Source of the DNA: Desulfatibacillum aliphaticivorans DSM 15576
GTDB taxonomy: Bacteria; Desulfobacterota; Desulfobacteria; Desulfobacterales; Desulfatibacillaceae
NCBI RefSeq assembly: GCF_000429905.1
Contig: NZ_AUCT01000033.1
Location: forward strand, 1-64,000
Length of the DNA: 64,000 nt
Direction: 5' to 3'
Below are positions 36,401 through 44,401 of the stretch, in pieces; position 1 is the first letter of the stretch, and each line of letters starts with the position of its first letter. Under the pieces are notes generated by a model, which saw only the letters and a program-made list of their open reading frames with translations, was not told the DNA's origin and searched no databases. The translations under genes were made by a program, and so were the position numbers.

Positions 36401-37308
36401 ATTACGTGCGTAAGCATACCTTGGCGCAGCTTGCCGAAGAAGGCGGGGATGAAACAGACTCCTTGGCTTTGCGCCGCGCAACCTACCGGGTTTTTTCAGC
36501 CCAGCCCGGCACCTATCGCGCGGGCGTCAACCTGGCCGTCTATGCATCGGCTTGGAAAACCGAGGCCGACCTTTCGGACATTTTTATGTTCTGGAACGGC
36601 TACGCCTACGGCAAGGGAGTGTTCGGCGAGCCCTCCCACAAGCAGTTGGCGGGCAGCCTTAAAACCGTCAGCCTCACTTTTAATAAAGTGGTCGCCGACG
36701 AAAACGACCTGTTCAATTGCTGCTGCTACTTTGGCACACACGGCGGCATGACAGCTGCAGCCCGCACCCTCTCCCAAAAGCCGGTGAAGACCTACTACGG
36801 CGACACCCGGGAGCCCGAACGGGTTCAGGTGCGAGACCTGGCCGACGAAGTGCGCCGCGTGGTCAGGACCAAGCTCTTGAATCCCAAATGGATCGACGGC
36901 ATGAAGCGCCACGGATACAAAGGCGCAGGCGACATCTCCAAACGGGTCGGCAGGGTCTACGGATGGGAGTCCACCACCCAGGAAGTGGACGATTGGATTT
37001 TTGACGATATTACCCGCACCTTTGTGCTGGACGAGGAAAACAGGGAGTTTTTCCGCAAGCACAATCCGTGGGCCTTGGAGGAAATCTCCCGGCGGCTGCT
37101 GGAAGCGGAAAGCCGGGGGCTGTGGGAAGCCGATCCTGAAGTGCTGGAAGAACTCAAAGAGCATTATCTGGAGTTGGAAGGCTGGATCGAAGAGGATATG
37201 GGCGATGTAGAAGGAGATTTCCAGGGAGGAGCTGTAGACATGTTCACGCCAGAAGACGTGGCCGCTTGGAAAGCAGAGATGGACAAGTTGAAGGATTCCT
37301 GGAAATGA
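33403..37308 (+). CDS. cobN: CobN/BchH-type chelatase large subunit
   Basis: 1301 residues, normal for CobN. The family signature HVGTHGNVEFLPGK is at 565-578, and a second GTHGG at 1111-1115 is preceded by three consecutive cysteines (1106-1108). Between strands that normally read VQPxRG and HDPD lies a four-cysteine stretch C516-x6-C523-x4-C528-x4-C533, followed by H537 and PPPHQY; this could hold a metal or iron-sulfur cluster. CobN/BchH subunits bind a tetrapyrrole and exchange its metal, driven by AAA+ partners; here the motor genes bchI and bchD are in the divergent operon. No signal peptide, so cytoplasmic. Position next to importer and receptor genes argues for use of imported ligand (metal removal or exchange) over de novo synthesis. 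ACAGGAG precedes the start. Confidence 0.85.
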   Translation: MTRIASIMWNTHVPMLARAAKQQEDIDLVMYSSKTLENEAERFDEVFKALEQADIILLYRSATGFWDALEERLEEIGKKVPILCTGYDPSLWSLSTFSPETVQQAYNYISFGGDNNFFNLLRFAKGLADGDAESAPKPVFMPWEGLYHPESQVTHFENLEAYQAWYNEYLKTKGLENAPQVGILIPRHTWITGNMELEDLLIRELENQGLACRPVFSYSSPDKDNGAKGSIAMLEEVFFESENSPQIHAFIKLQMFLLGIKGADQFSDERANRDGVAFFKRLGVPVFQPIVSLEMTPEEWEASPQGLSNVAFTVALPEFEGVIEPMMVGCAEREQDDSTGAILEKRTPIPERVRRLSRRVARWVSMGLKPVSERKIAFILHNNPCASVEATVGGAAKLDSLESVARILQAMKAKGYSVDPPETGEELITTIMDRKAVSEFRWTTTDEIVRKGGDLCQLDLPTYLKWWETFPTAMQERISEAWGNPPGEEKNGVPAAMLYDGKILITGVSYGNAVVCVQPKRGCAGTKCDGVVCKILHDPDVPPPHQYIATYRWLENEFGADAFVHVGTHGNVEFLPGKSVGLSESCLPDICIHETPHLYIYNSDNPSEGTIAKRRSYATLVNHMQTVMGQGGLYGDLEELDGYLDEYEKAKTTEKNRAHTLSHLIVDTVRKTNLDKQIKLTDDMPMDEIVRRTHDALSKIRNTYIPDGMHVFGKVPEGEARIEFLWAILRYDAGDPNSLRKILCRSMGHELLTLMNDEGAVDPRTGKSHGMLMEEIEALGVKVVEQALQSVNGEEFLDRTLDLLGDLVVDRQVLTGIASLLDRILDLNVRVGESKEIDALLSGFEAKYIPAGPSGLIMRGRDDILPTGRNFYSLDPNKIPTKAAFRVGEKLSEAVLEKYLNEEGAYPENVGIFWMAGDIMWSDGEGMGQILALIGARPKWLAGGRVQGFEIIPLEELGRPRVDVTIRVSGIARDNFPNCIEYVDEVIQAVAALDEPVEQNYVRKHTLAQLAEEGGDETDSLALRRATYRVFSAQPGTYRAGVNLAVYASAWKTEADLSDIFMFWNGYAYGKGVFGEPSHKQLAGSLKTVSLTFNKVVADENDLFNCCCYFGTHGGMTAAARTLSQKPVKTYYGDTREPERVQVRDLADEVRRVVRTKLLNPKWIDGMKRHGYKGAGDISKRVGRVYGWESTTQEVDDWIFDDITRTFVLDEENREFFRKHNPWALEEISRRLLEAESRGLWEADPEVLEELKEHYLELEGWIEEDMGDVEGDFQGGAVDMFTPEDVAAWKAEMDKLKDSWK

Positions 37309-39134
37309 CAAAAGCAGTATGTTGTTTGACGATGCTCCTGGCCCTGGCGGCAATGCCCCAGGGCTGGGCTTGGGCGGAAACGGTTCAAGCGGAGGAAGCC
37401 AAGGAAGAAGCTGAAGAACAATCGGTAAAAGCCGACTCGTATGTTTTAACCGAGAAGGACGTAGCTCAATATAATATCCGGGATATATGCGAATTGCTTA
37501 GCCTTTTGCCCGGAGTCTCCGCCTCCACAACAGGCGTTACCGTGCAGGGCAGTTCCTCCAAGACCGTGGCCGTGATCATGGACGGCAGGCCCCTTTTCAA
37601 CCCGGCTTCGGGCAAGGTCTACCTGAGCGGCATACCCATCCAAAGCGTCAAGGAGGTGCGCCTGCTGCAGGGGCCTGAGGCCGCGCGCTATGTTGGCAAT
37701 ACGGGCGGCGGCGTGATCGTCATCACCTCCAAAAAGGGAGAAAAGGCATACGTCAACAAGATCGACGTCGCTTATGGTTTTGCAGAATCTCAGCCAACTT
37801 TTGACGATGCAGGCGATCAGCCCGATCGTTACGAAAGAAAAAAAGCGGAATTCAACCTTGGCGCTCAAAAAGGCGAGGTGGGCTTTTTTGTCAACGGCCT
37901 GGCCGACCTGAACGGCGGAGACCGCATTAATGACGAAGAAGACAAGCTGGCCTTGAAAGCCAACATGGACTTTCCTCTCCCGGCGGAGTTTCAGGCCACC
38001 ATTTCCGGCATGATATCCAATGAAGAAAAGGAAAACCCCGGCAAGGAATACCGGATGACGCCGAATTCGGAATCCTCCACGGACGAATGGGGCGGCTCCT
38101 TTTTGCTTAGCAAAGGCAGCTTTGGCAATCGCGTCTACGTCAACAGCTTTTCCGATCAGACGGTAAATCCTGACTCCGGCCTGGACAGCCAGTTGGACAG
38201 CCGGGTGTTTGGCGAGGAAGCCCGGTGGAACGGCGATCCCTGGGGAATCAAACGGGTAGCCGTCGCTGGCAATGTGGAGTATCGGGAGATTGATTCCAAC
38301 ACCTACGGTGAAAAAGAAGAAACCGTGGGCGGCGTTTCCCTGTCCAAGGAATTTCAGCCCGGCGATAATTTTTCCATACTGGCTGGTTTAAAAGGCAATT
38401 TTTACAGCGATTACGACGCGGAAGCCAATCCTCAACTGAATATAACCTGGAAGCCGTCCCCGGTGCGTCTTTCCCTGCTTCTGGAACGCTCCAACACCAT
38501 GCCGACCTTTGACCAGCGCTACTATCAAAACAGCACCCGCCTGGCCAATCCGGATTTGTCTTTGGAAACCGTATACAGCGCCAAACTTCAGTTTCAGCAC
38601 GACTGGAACAAATATTTCAGCTGGGGGCTTACGCCTTTTTACATCAAGATCGATGATAAGATTGAATACTATCGCTACGCCGGTCTGCCTAAAACCCACG
38701 ATAACTACGGAAAGGCTGAATACAGGAACCTGGCCAGCACGGAATCGACGGGGGTGAACGTCAATGCCACGCTTCGGCCGATTAAGTCTTTGAAGCTAAA
38801 TGCGGAATACCAATATCTGGAGGCGAAAAACAAAGATACGGACAATTACTTGTTCCAAAAGCCGCGGCATAAAGCCAAGATTCGGCTGCGCCATGAAATC
38901 GCCGGGCTGGTCAGCCAGTTGGAGGCCAACTACAACGGCTCCCGCTATGACGACTCGGAAAATCTGTGGGGCTTGCCCCATCGCTGGTATCTGGACGCCA
39001 AGATAGACTATCGCTGGAAAAAGTGTAACTGGTATCTTGAGGTGGACAATCTTTTTGACCGCCGCTATTACGTGTATAGAGGATGGCCCGGGGCGCGGCG
39101 TTCCGTCATGGTCGGCATGTCCGTGGAGTTTTGA
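37305..39134 (+). CDS. TonB-dependent outer-membrane receptor 1
   Basis: 609 residues from ATG 37305, overlapping the cobN stop (ATGA). Signal peptide 1-24, then an acidic stretch and a plug domain (IRDICELLSLLPGVS...VAVIMDGRPLFN...VKEVRLLQGPEAARYVGNTGGGVIVITSKK). The barrel ends in ...NLFDRRYYVYRGWPGARRSVMVGMSVEF with the C-terminal aromatic residue needed for insertion. A clear TonB box is not visible. At about 600 residues it is similar in size to BtuB-like cobalamin and small haem receptors. Coupling to cobN suggests the ligand is the chelatase substrate. Confidence 0.85.
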   Translation: MTKAVCCLTMLLALAAMPQGWAWAETVQAEEAKEEAEEQSVKADSYVLTEKDVAQYNIRDICELLSLLPGVSASTTGVTVQGSSSKTVAVIMDGRPLFNPASGKVYLSGIPIQSVKEVRLLQGPEAARYVGNTGGGVIVITSKKGEKAYVNKIDVAYGFAESQPTFDDAGDQPDRYERKKAEFNLGAQKGEVGFFVNGLADLNGGDRINDEEDKLALKANMDFPLPAEFQATISGMISNEEKENPGKEYRMTPNSESSTDEWGGSFLLSKGSFGNRVYVNSFSDQTVNPDSGLDSQLDSRVFGEEARWNGDPWGIKRVAVAGNVEYREIDSNTYGEKEETVGGVSLSKEFQPGDNFSILAGLKGNFYSDYDAEANPQLNITWKPSPVRLSLLLERSNTMPTFDQRYYQNSTRLANPDLSLETVYSAKLQFQHDWNKYFSWGLTPFYIKIDDKIEYYRYAGLPKTHDNYGKAEYRNLASTESTGVNVNATLRPIKSLKLNAEYQYLEAKNKDTDNYLFQKPRHKAKIRLRHEIAGLVSQLEANYNGSRYDDSENLWGLPHRWYLDAKIDYRWKKCNWYLEVDNLFDRRYYVYRGWPGARRSVMVGMSVEF

Positions 39135-39191
39135 GGCCGTCTTTTACCCAGCAGACAAGAGCCTGAACGATTCGGGGAGAGGAGCGGCGAT

Positions 39192-39824
39192 ATGAGTCAG
39201 CAAGCTGAAATTTTTGCAAAATACTACGAAGAGTACCAGGAGCGGGTGGCCGCAATGGATTTGTCTTCCGTTGCGGAAAAACTGGGACTGGAAAAAGCGG
39301 AAGACGGGTATCTGCTTCCGTTATATGGCCGCAACTACATTGCATCGGGAAAGGGGCTTGCAGACGAATCGGGGAAGAAGCCGGATTATATGGCCTGCAT
39401 TATTTTGGCCAGGTATCTGACATTATGTCCTGACGAAGCGCCGTTTATGGAAGAATGGGCGGCGTTCAAGGATTTTAAGAAAACTTCGCATTTCACCAAT
39501 GTGAACTATTTTAACAGCGATACGGAGCGGGCGCTCGCCGCAAATTTCGGCGGAAAAATAGATGACCTCAAAAGGGCTTGCGACGGCCTGGGCGGCCAGC
39601 CGGACGATACCGGCCTGTCCTACGATTTGGTCAAAAAATTTCAGGCCTTGCCGAAAATTTCCGTGCTCATGCTGTTCAACGACGTTGAGGGGCGCTTTCC
39701 CGCTTTCGGTACCGTGCTTTTTCAAAAGCATACGGAGTACTACCTGGATCCCGAAAGCATCGCCGTAACAAGCGCCTATTTGGTCAGAAGCCTGAAGGCT
39801 CTGGCCTTTGAACCCGCCCCGTAG
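39192..39824 (+). CDS. DUF3786-like cytoplasmic protein
   Basis: 210 residues, no signal peptide. The C-terminal part, ISVLMLFNDVEGRFPAFGTVLFQ...TEYYLDPESIAVTSAYLVRSL, resembles DUF3786, a family of anaerobes often near corrinoid or metal-enzyme genes; function is not established. GAGGAG precedes the ATG. It sits between two receptor genes in the rightward operon and may handle the ligand or metal after import (inference). Confidence 0.65.
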   Translation: MSQQAEIFAKYYEEYQERVAAMDLSSVAEKLGLEKAEDGYLLPLYGRNYIASGKGLADESGKKPDYMACIILARYLTLCPDEAPFMEEWAAFKDFKKTSHFTNVNYFNSDTERALAANFGGKIDDLKRACDGLGGQPDDTGLSYDLVKKFQALPKISVLMLFNDVEGRFPAFGTVLFQKHTEYYLDPESIAVTSAYLVRSLKALAFEPAP

Positions 39825-39950
39825 GGCGGCGACAGCCGCAATCGGCTGACCTCTAAATAAAGTCACGAAGACTTCCCAAAAAATCCTGACCGGCGTTGCT
39901 TAAGCCCGGCCTGGAGCAATTCATAAAAAACGGGAGGCCGCGAAGGCCTT

Positions 39951-40001
39951 GGCGGACGCAACCCGTTCGTCCTCGTTAGACGGCTTTTTGCCGCCTTTTT
40001 T
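39951..40001 (+). terminator. Weak terminator-like structure before receptor 2
   Basis: GGCGG (39951-39955) can pair with CCGCC (39991-39995) across a region containing a GGACG/CGTCC hairpin (39954-39972, exclusive of the outer stem) and CGGC-TTTTT-GCCG; TTTTTT follows. It could partially terminate or attenuate transcription before the receptor at 40060. Confidence 0.3.
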
Positions 40002-40059
40002 CGGGGGATGGATAAAAGGCGAAAACCATATGAACTTATAGGAAAAAAGGAGAAGTAAG

Positions 40060-42315
40060 ATGAAGTACAGGGGAGAATTTCTGACGGGCGTCGTTTCAAT
40101 TCTCGTCGGGTTGCTTATGGCGGTTCCGGTCTTTGCCGCGGACCCAGATACGGCCCCGGAAGCCAAAAGCATGGAAAAAATGCAAGTAACCTCCACCAGA
40201 ACCCAGAAAAAGGCTGACCTGGCCCCGGCCAGCGTGAGCGTTATCACCAAGGAAGACATGGAGGTTATGCAGATCAATACCATTGATGAAGCCCTGCGTT
40301 ACGAAAAGGGCGTGTATCTGGATCGCCCCGGCGGATTGGGAGATGCTTTGCCGGCAACCACCATGCGCGGCCTTCCGGGAGACGAACGCTCCCTGGTCAT
40401 GGTGGACGGCATTCCGGTTAACGATCCTTACTCCTCATTGGTGCCGTACAACATGATCGATCCCAACGCCATCAGCCAGATTGAAGTCGTGCTTGGCCCC
40501 GGCTCCGCCTTGTTCGGCGGCAACGCCGTGGGCGGCTCGGTCAACCTGATTACCAAGGATCCCAAGGAACTGGAAGCCGGCGGCAGACTGGGCTGCGGCA
40601 CGTACAATAATCAAAAGGCCGGCGCCTGGGTGGGCGACAAGGTCGGCGAAAGATTCACATACCGGATCACTATGGACTGGGAAGCCCAGGAAGGCTATCC
40701 CACGCAATTGGTCACCAAAACCACCAAAGCAGGCGCAGCCACCGGCATTAGCGGCGGGAATGAAATCAACTACAGCGTCATTGCCGGTACTGATCAGGTC
40801 GCCAAACGTTGGGTGGTCGGCGACAAGGGCGACAAAAACTCCGAGCGTTATGGGGGCACCCTCCGGACCACATGGAAGACCACGGACACCGGCAAGCTGA
40901 CTTTCATGTTTATGGGGGGCAGCCATACATATGAATATGACGCGCCGCACAGCTACATCAGCGATGGAAACGACTTTATTTTTTCCGGGGTAGTCGAAGC
41001 CGGAAGCGGTCAGGTGACTTCCAAGGTTAATCCCAAAGACTTCCTGGCGGGTAAAGGCGCCCGTGAGTATTACGCCCCGTCCCTGAAGTACGAGGAAACC
41101 TTTGGGAATGTGGATGTCACAACCAAGTTGGCCTGGCAGAAGCGCGAATCCTGGTACACATCCCTTAGCGGAGCTTCCAGCAGCGAGACCTATTACAGCG
41201 CCAAAGGCCAATATGTGGCTTCCGAAGACAACGAGTACATGGCTGAAATCCAGGGCGATTATGCATTCAACTGGATGCGCAAGCATGTGCTTACCGCTGG
41301 TCTTTTTTATAAACAAGGAACCTTTGAACAGGAAACCACCCGCCTTCGCTATTACCAGGATGAAGACTCCACATGGGGCGGCGTGGTTGACCTGACCGAA
41401 GGCGACACGACCTTCCTGGCGCCTTTCCTTCAGGTGGAATGGAGCCTGCACGATAAAGTAACCTTGTACACCGGCGCCCGCATCGACTGGTGGTGGGCGA
41501 AAAACGGCAAGTCCGGCGATCCGAAAAATCTCGCCATTCTTGAAGATAAGGATAAAAGCGCAGTCAGTCCAAGAGTGTCCATGGTTTGGGAGCCCGTTAA
41601 AGACTCAACCTATGTTCGGGCCTCCGTCGCTCAGGCCTTCAAACCGCCCACAATCTATGATCTCTTCCGCACATGGTACGGCAGCACAGGCACCTTGTAC
41701 AAATCCAACCCCGACTTGGATCCCGAAACCATGTGGAACTATGAAGTCGGCGTGGACCAGTACCTGCTGAACAGAAAAATTAAGCTGGGCGGCACGTTCA
41801 TTTTCTCTCAGATTCAGGACCTGATAACAAATTATTATGAAGCGCCCAAAGTGGCAAAGAAAACCAACGTGGGCAAGGTGGACATCATTGGTTTTGAAGC
41901 GGACGCCAGGGTGTACCCCACCGACTGGATGCAATTCTTCGTGAATTACGGCCGGTATGAAAGCGAGATCAAAGAATACGAGCTGGATAAAACCGTGGAA
42001 GGCCACAGCCTTTTGGAATTCCCGCGGGATCTTGTAAAACTTGGGACGGATTTTCGATTCTGGAAATTTCAGTATAGCATCTTCGGCCAATATTTCGGGA
42101 AAACCTATTGGGAAGATGACAATTCCTATACGGATGAAGAAACCTACATGGGCTACTATCCCCACTGGGAATGGGATACCAAGCTGACCTTCAATGCTAC
42201 GGATAAGGTGCACGCCTCCGTCGCCGTAAATAACGTCTTTGACGAAGGCGAATACTGGGGCGGTTCCGTTAAGGCCGGCCAAACTGTGTACGGCGAAATC
42301 CGTTTTGAAATGTAA
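40060..42315 (+). CDS. TonB-dependent outer-membrane receptor 2
   Basis: 751 residues. Signal peptide ending VPVFA; a TonB-box-like MEKMQVTSTR (about 35-44); plug with SVSVITKEDMEVMQINTIDEAL, TTMRGLPGDERSLVMVDGIPVND and ISQIEVVLGPGSALFGGNAVGGSVNLIT; then a long barrel with the family motif RASVAQAFKPPTIYDLF, as in siderophore and haem receptors. The end ...VYGEIRFEM closes with Met, with Phe two residues earlier. AAAAGGAG precedes the start. A strong terminator follows at 42339, ending this transcription unit. Confidence 0.88.
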   Translation: MKYRGEFLTGVVSILVGLLMAVPVFAADPDTAPEAKSMEKMQVTSTRTQKKADLAPASVSVITKEDMEVMQINTIDEALRYEKGVYLDRPGGLGDALPATTMRGLPGDERSLVMVDGIPVNDPYSSLVPYNMIDPNAISQIEVVLGPGSALFGGNAVGGSVNLITKDPKELEAGGRLGCGTYNNQKAGAWVGDKVGERFTYRITMDWEAQEGYPTQLVTKTTKAGAATGISGGNEINYSVIAGTDQVAKRWVVGDKGDKNSERYGGTLRTTWKTTDTGKLTFMFMGGSHTYEYDAPHSYISDGNDFIFSGVVEAGSGQVTSKVNPKDFLAGKGAREYYAPSLKYEETFGNVDVTTKLAWQKRESWYTSLSGASSSETYYSAKGQYVASEDNEYMAEIQGDYAFNWMRKHVLTAGLFYKQGTFEQETTRLRYYQDEDSTWGGVVDLTEGDTTFLAPFLQVEWSLHDKVTLYTGARIDWWWAKNGKSGDPKNLAILEDKDKSAVSPRVSMVWEPVKDSTYVRASVAQAFKPPTIYDLFRTWYGSTGTLYKSNPDLDPETMWNYEVGVDQYLLNRKIKLGGTFIFSQIQDLITNYYEAPKVAKKTNVGKVDIIGFEADARVYPTDWMQFFVNYGRYESEIKEYELDKTVEGHSLLEFPRDLVKLGTDFRFWKFQYSIFGQYFGKTYWEDDNSYTDEETYMGYYPHWEWDTKLTFNATDKVHASVAVNNVFDEGEYWGGSVKAGQTVYGEIRFEM

Positions 42316-42338
42316 AACAGCTTCAGCCTAAAAAGCAC

Positions 42339-42375
42339 TGCGGCGGGGGATCCTTTTCCCCCGCCGCATCTTTTT
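42339..42375 (+). terminator. Strong intrinsic terminator after receptor 2
   Basis: TGCGGCGGGGGA (42339-42350) pairs perfectly with TCCCCCGCCGCA (42357-42368), followed by TCTTTTT. Confidence 0.9.
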
Positions 42376-42496
42376 GAATTGTCGAAAAAGAGCTGCACAG
42401 GGATTGTGAGAATTGTCGACATTTGCTAATTGCTTTGACGAGACATCTAAGTTGGAGCGGAAAAATCCTCTTTATCAAAGAGGTTATAGGATAGTT

Positions 42497-44386
42497 ATGC
42501 GCTTATTGCTTCTTCCGGGAAACCCCCCCTTTTCCTTAAGGGGCCTTTGTTCCCTTGTCGCCGCCCTTCTTGCTTTTTGCTTTTGCAATGCAACCGCCTT
42601 GGCCCATGACCAGGAGCCTATCGCCCTGGAAGACATGGTGGTCACCCAATCCCGGTTGGACGAATACGTTAAAAACTATCCCCAGCAACTGGATATTCTG
42701 CAACGGGAATCCATCCAGCAGGGCCACTACCACAAAGTGAGCGAGGCCCTGGCCTCCATGCCTGGAGTGGACGCAACCGAAAGCGTGACGGGAGGAACCC
42801 GCATTGCCATTCGCGGCGCGGGCCAGGGGCATGTTTTGGTGCTGGTAAACGGCCGCCCCGCCGGCGCCACGCAGTACGGCAGCGCGGACATCAACAGCAT
42901 TCCCATGGAAATGGTGGAGCGCATTGAGGTGTACAAACCGCCCATTCCCGTCTGGCTGGGCGCCGGAGGCTCCAACGGAGCCGTGAACATCGTGCTCCAG
43001 CAGGACGTCAAAAGAAAAAAAGCCTTTACCGGACGCGCGGAAGCCTATGGCGGCTCCCGCGGCAAAGTTGGAGGCAGCGCTTCCGGTTCATTCAAGGTCA
43101 ACGACCACGCTTTGGGGTTGTCCGCAGGCGCAAGCCATCAGGACGGATTCCGCGTCAACAGCGACAGGGATACGGCTAAGGCGAGCGTTAGCTGGCAAAA
43201 TCCCAAAACGTCCCCCACCCGATGGGACGGCAGCGCCAGGTACTACCATTCCGAGCACGGCTCTCCAGGCAGGACGGACAATCCCACCCCCGACGCCAGG
43301 CAGCAATACAATAAAGGATCGGCTGATTTGCGGGCCCGCGGTTTTTTTAATGATCAGGCCGAGTATGAAGTCAAAGTGTTCGGAGAAACCCTGCGTCTGG
43401 AGGACGAGTCCCAAAGCGGCCTCACTTCCCTGCTTGACTCCAACCTGATTGGAATCAAGGAGGAAACCACCATCGCCGACAGCCTGGGCAAGTGGGCCTT
43501 GCGCTTTGGCGGCAACGGCAAATGGGAAGGCGCCGACCACACCCTTTCCGGGGACCACGAACGGACCCAAGGCGGCCTCCACGGCCAGTTTGACCGGGAT
43601 GAGGGGGCTTTCACATGGACCCTGGGCGTCCGGGGGGATCTCGTCTCCGACTTTGATTTTCAGCCCGGCGCTACGGTCGGCGTGGGAGTTCCCGTTGGAA
43701 AAGGGCATCAGATCAAGGCCCGGGCCGGATACACCACCCACGTCCCGACTTTCGGCCAGTTGTATCAGCCCGCCCACGGCTCCATTGACCAGGTTCGCGG
43801 CAACCCTGATCTTATTGAAGAGCGCATCGTCTCCTGCTCCCTGGGCTGGCAATGGGACATCTCCAAGAAAAACAGGCTGGAGTGCACCCTGTTTCGGGAG
43901 GACGTGTGGGACAAGATTCAGTACGATGATTACTCTGACCTGATCAAGCGGCCTGTCAACCTGGACCGGACCAACAGGACGGGCGCCGAATTGGCGCTTT
44001 CATGGACCGTGGGCGCGGTGGGGCTTGAAGGCTCGTACGTGCTGCAAACCACGGAAAACGAGCACAACGGCAAGGATCTCCCGTACTCGCCGGCGCACAC
44101 GTTTAAACTGACGGTAAAAAGCAAGGCCGGCCCGTGGAAAACCCGTCTGGAAGGCGTGGGCAGGGTTGTTAGCGATCAATACTCGGATATTTCCAACACC
44201 GAGGAAAAACAGGTGGACGCCTACGCATCCTTTGACGCCAAGGCAGTTCAGCCCTTTTCCCTTTGGGGAAAATCCGCCGAGGCTTACGTCAAAGTTCAAA
44301 ACCTCTTGGACGCCAATTACGAGACGCACCACGGCTATCCCGACGACGGCTTCCGCTTCACCGCCGGGCTGAGCATGGATTTTTAA
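42497..44386 (+). CDS. TonB-dependent outer-membrane receptor 3
   Basis: 629 residues from ATG 42497; an in-frame ATG at 42413 is rejected because it delays the signal peptide, which is hydrophobic at about 16-36 from 42497 and ends NATALA. A TonB-box-like EDMVVTQSR follows. Plug: VSEALASMPGVDATESVTGGTRIAIRGAG (abbreviated), HVLVLVNGRPAG, MEMVERIEVYKPPIPVWLGAGGSNGAVNIVLQ. The barrel ends ...GYPDDGFRFTAGLSMDF with a terminal Phe. It lies beyond a strong terminator, so it probably has its own promoter in 42376-42496, though none is convincing. It faces the TPP enzyme gene. Confidence 0.87.
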   Translation: MRLLLLPGNPPFSLRGLCSLVAALLAFCFCNATALAHDQEPIALEDMVVTQSRLDEYVKNYPQQLDILQRESIQQGHYHKVSEALASMPGVDATESVTGGTRIAIRGAGQGHVLVLVNGRPAGATQYGSADINSIPMEMVERIEVYKPPIPVWLGAGGSNGAVNIVLQQDVKRKKAFTGRAEAYGGSRGKVGGSASGSFKVNDHALGLSAGASHQDGFRVNSDRDTAKASVSWQNPKTSPTRWDGSARYYHSEHGSPGRTDNPTPDARQQYNKGSADLRARGFFNDQAEYEVKVFGETLRLEDESQSGLTSLLDSNLIGIKEETTIADSLGKWALRFGGNGKWEGADHTLSGDHERTQGGLHGQFDRDEGAFTWTLGVRGDLVSDFDFQPGATVGVGVPVGKGHQIKARAGYTTHVPTFGQLYQPAHGSIDQVRGNPDLIEERIVSCSLGWQWDISKKNRLECTLFREDVWDKIQYDDYSDLIKRPVNLDRTNRTGAELALSWTVGAVGLEGSYVLQTTENEHNGKDLPYSPAHTFKLTVKSKAGPWKTRLEGVGRVVSDQYSDISNTEEKQVDAYASFDAKAVQPFSLWGKSAEAYVKVQNLLDANYETHHGYPDDGFRFTAGLSMDF

Positions 44387-44401
44387 AAAGAAGTTTAGGG
44401 A

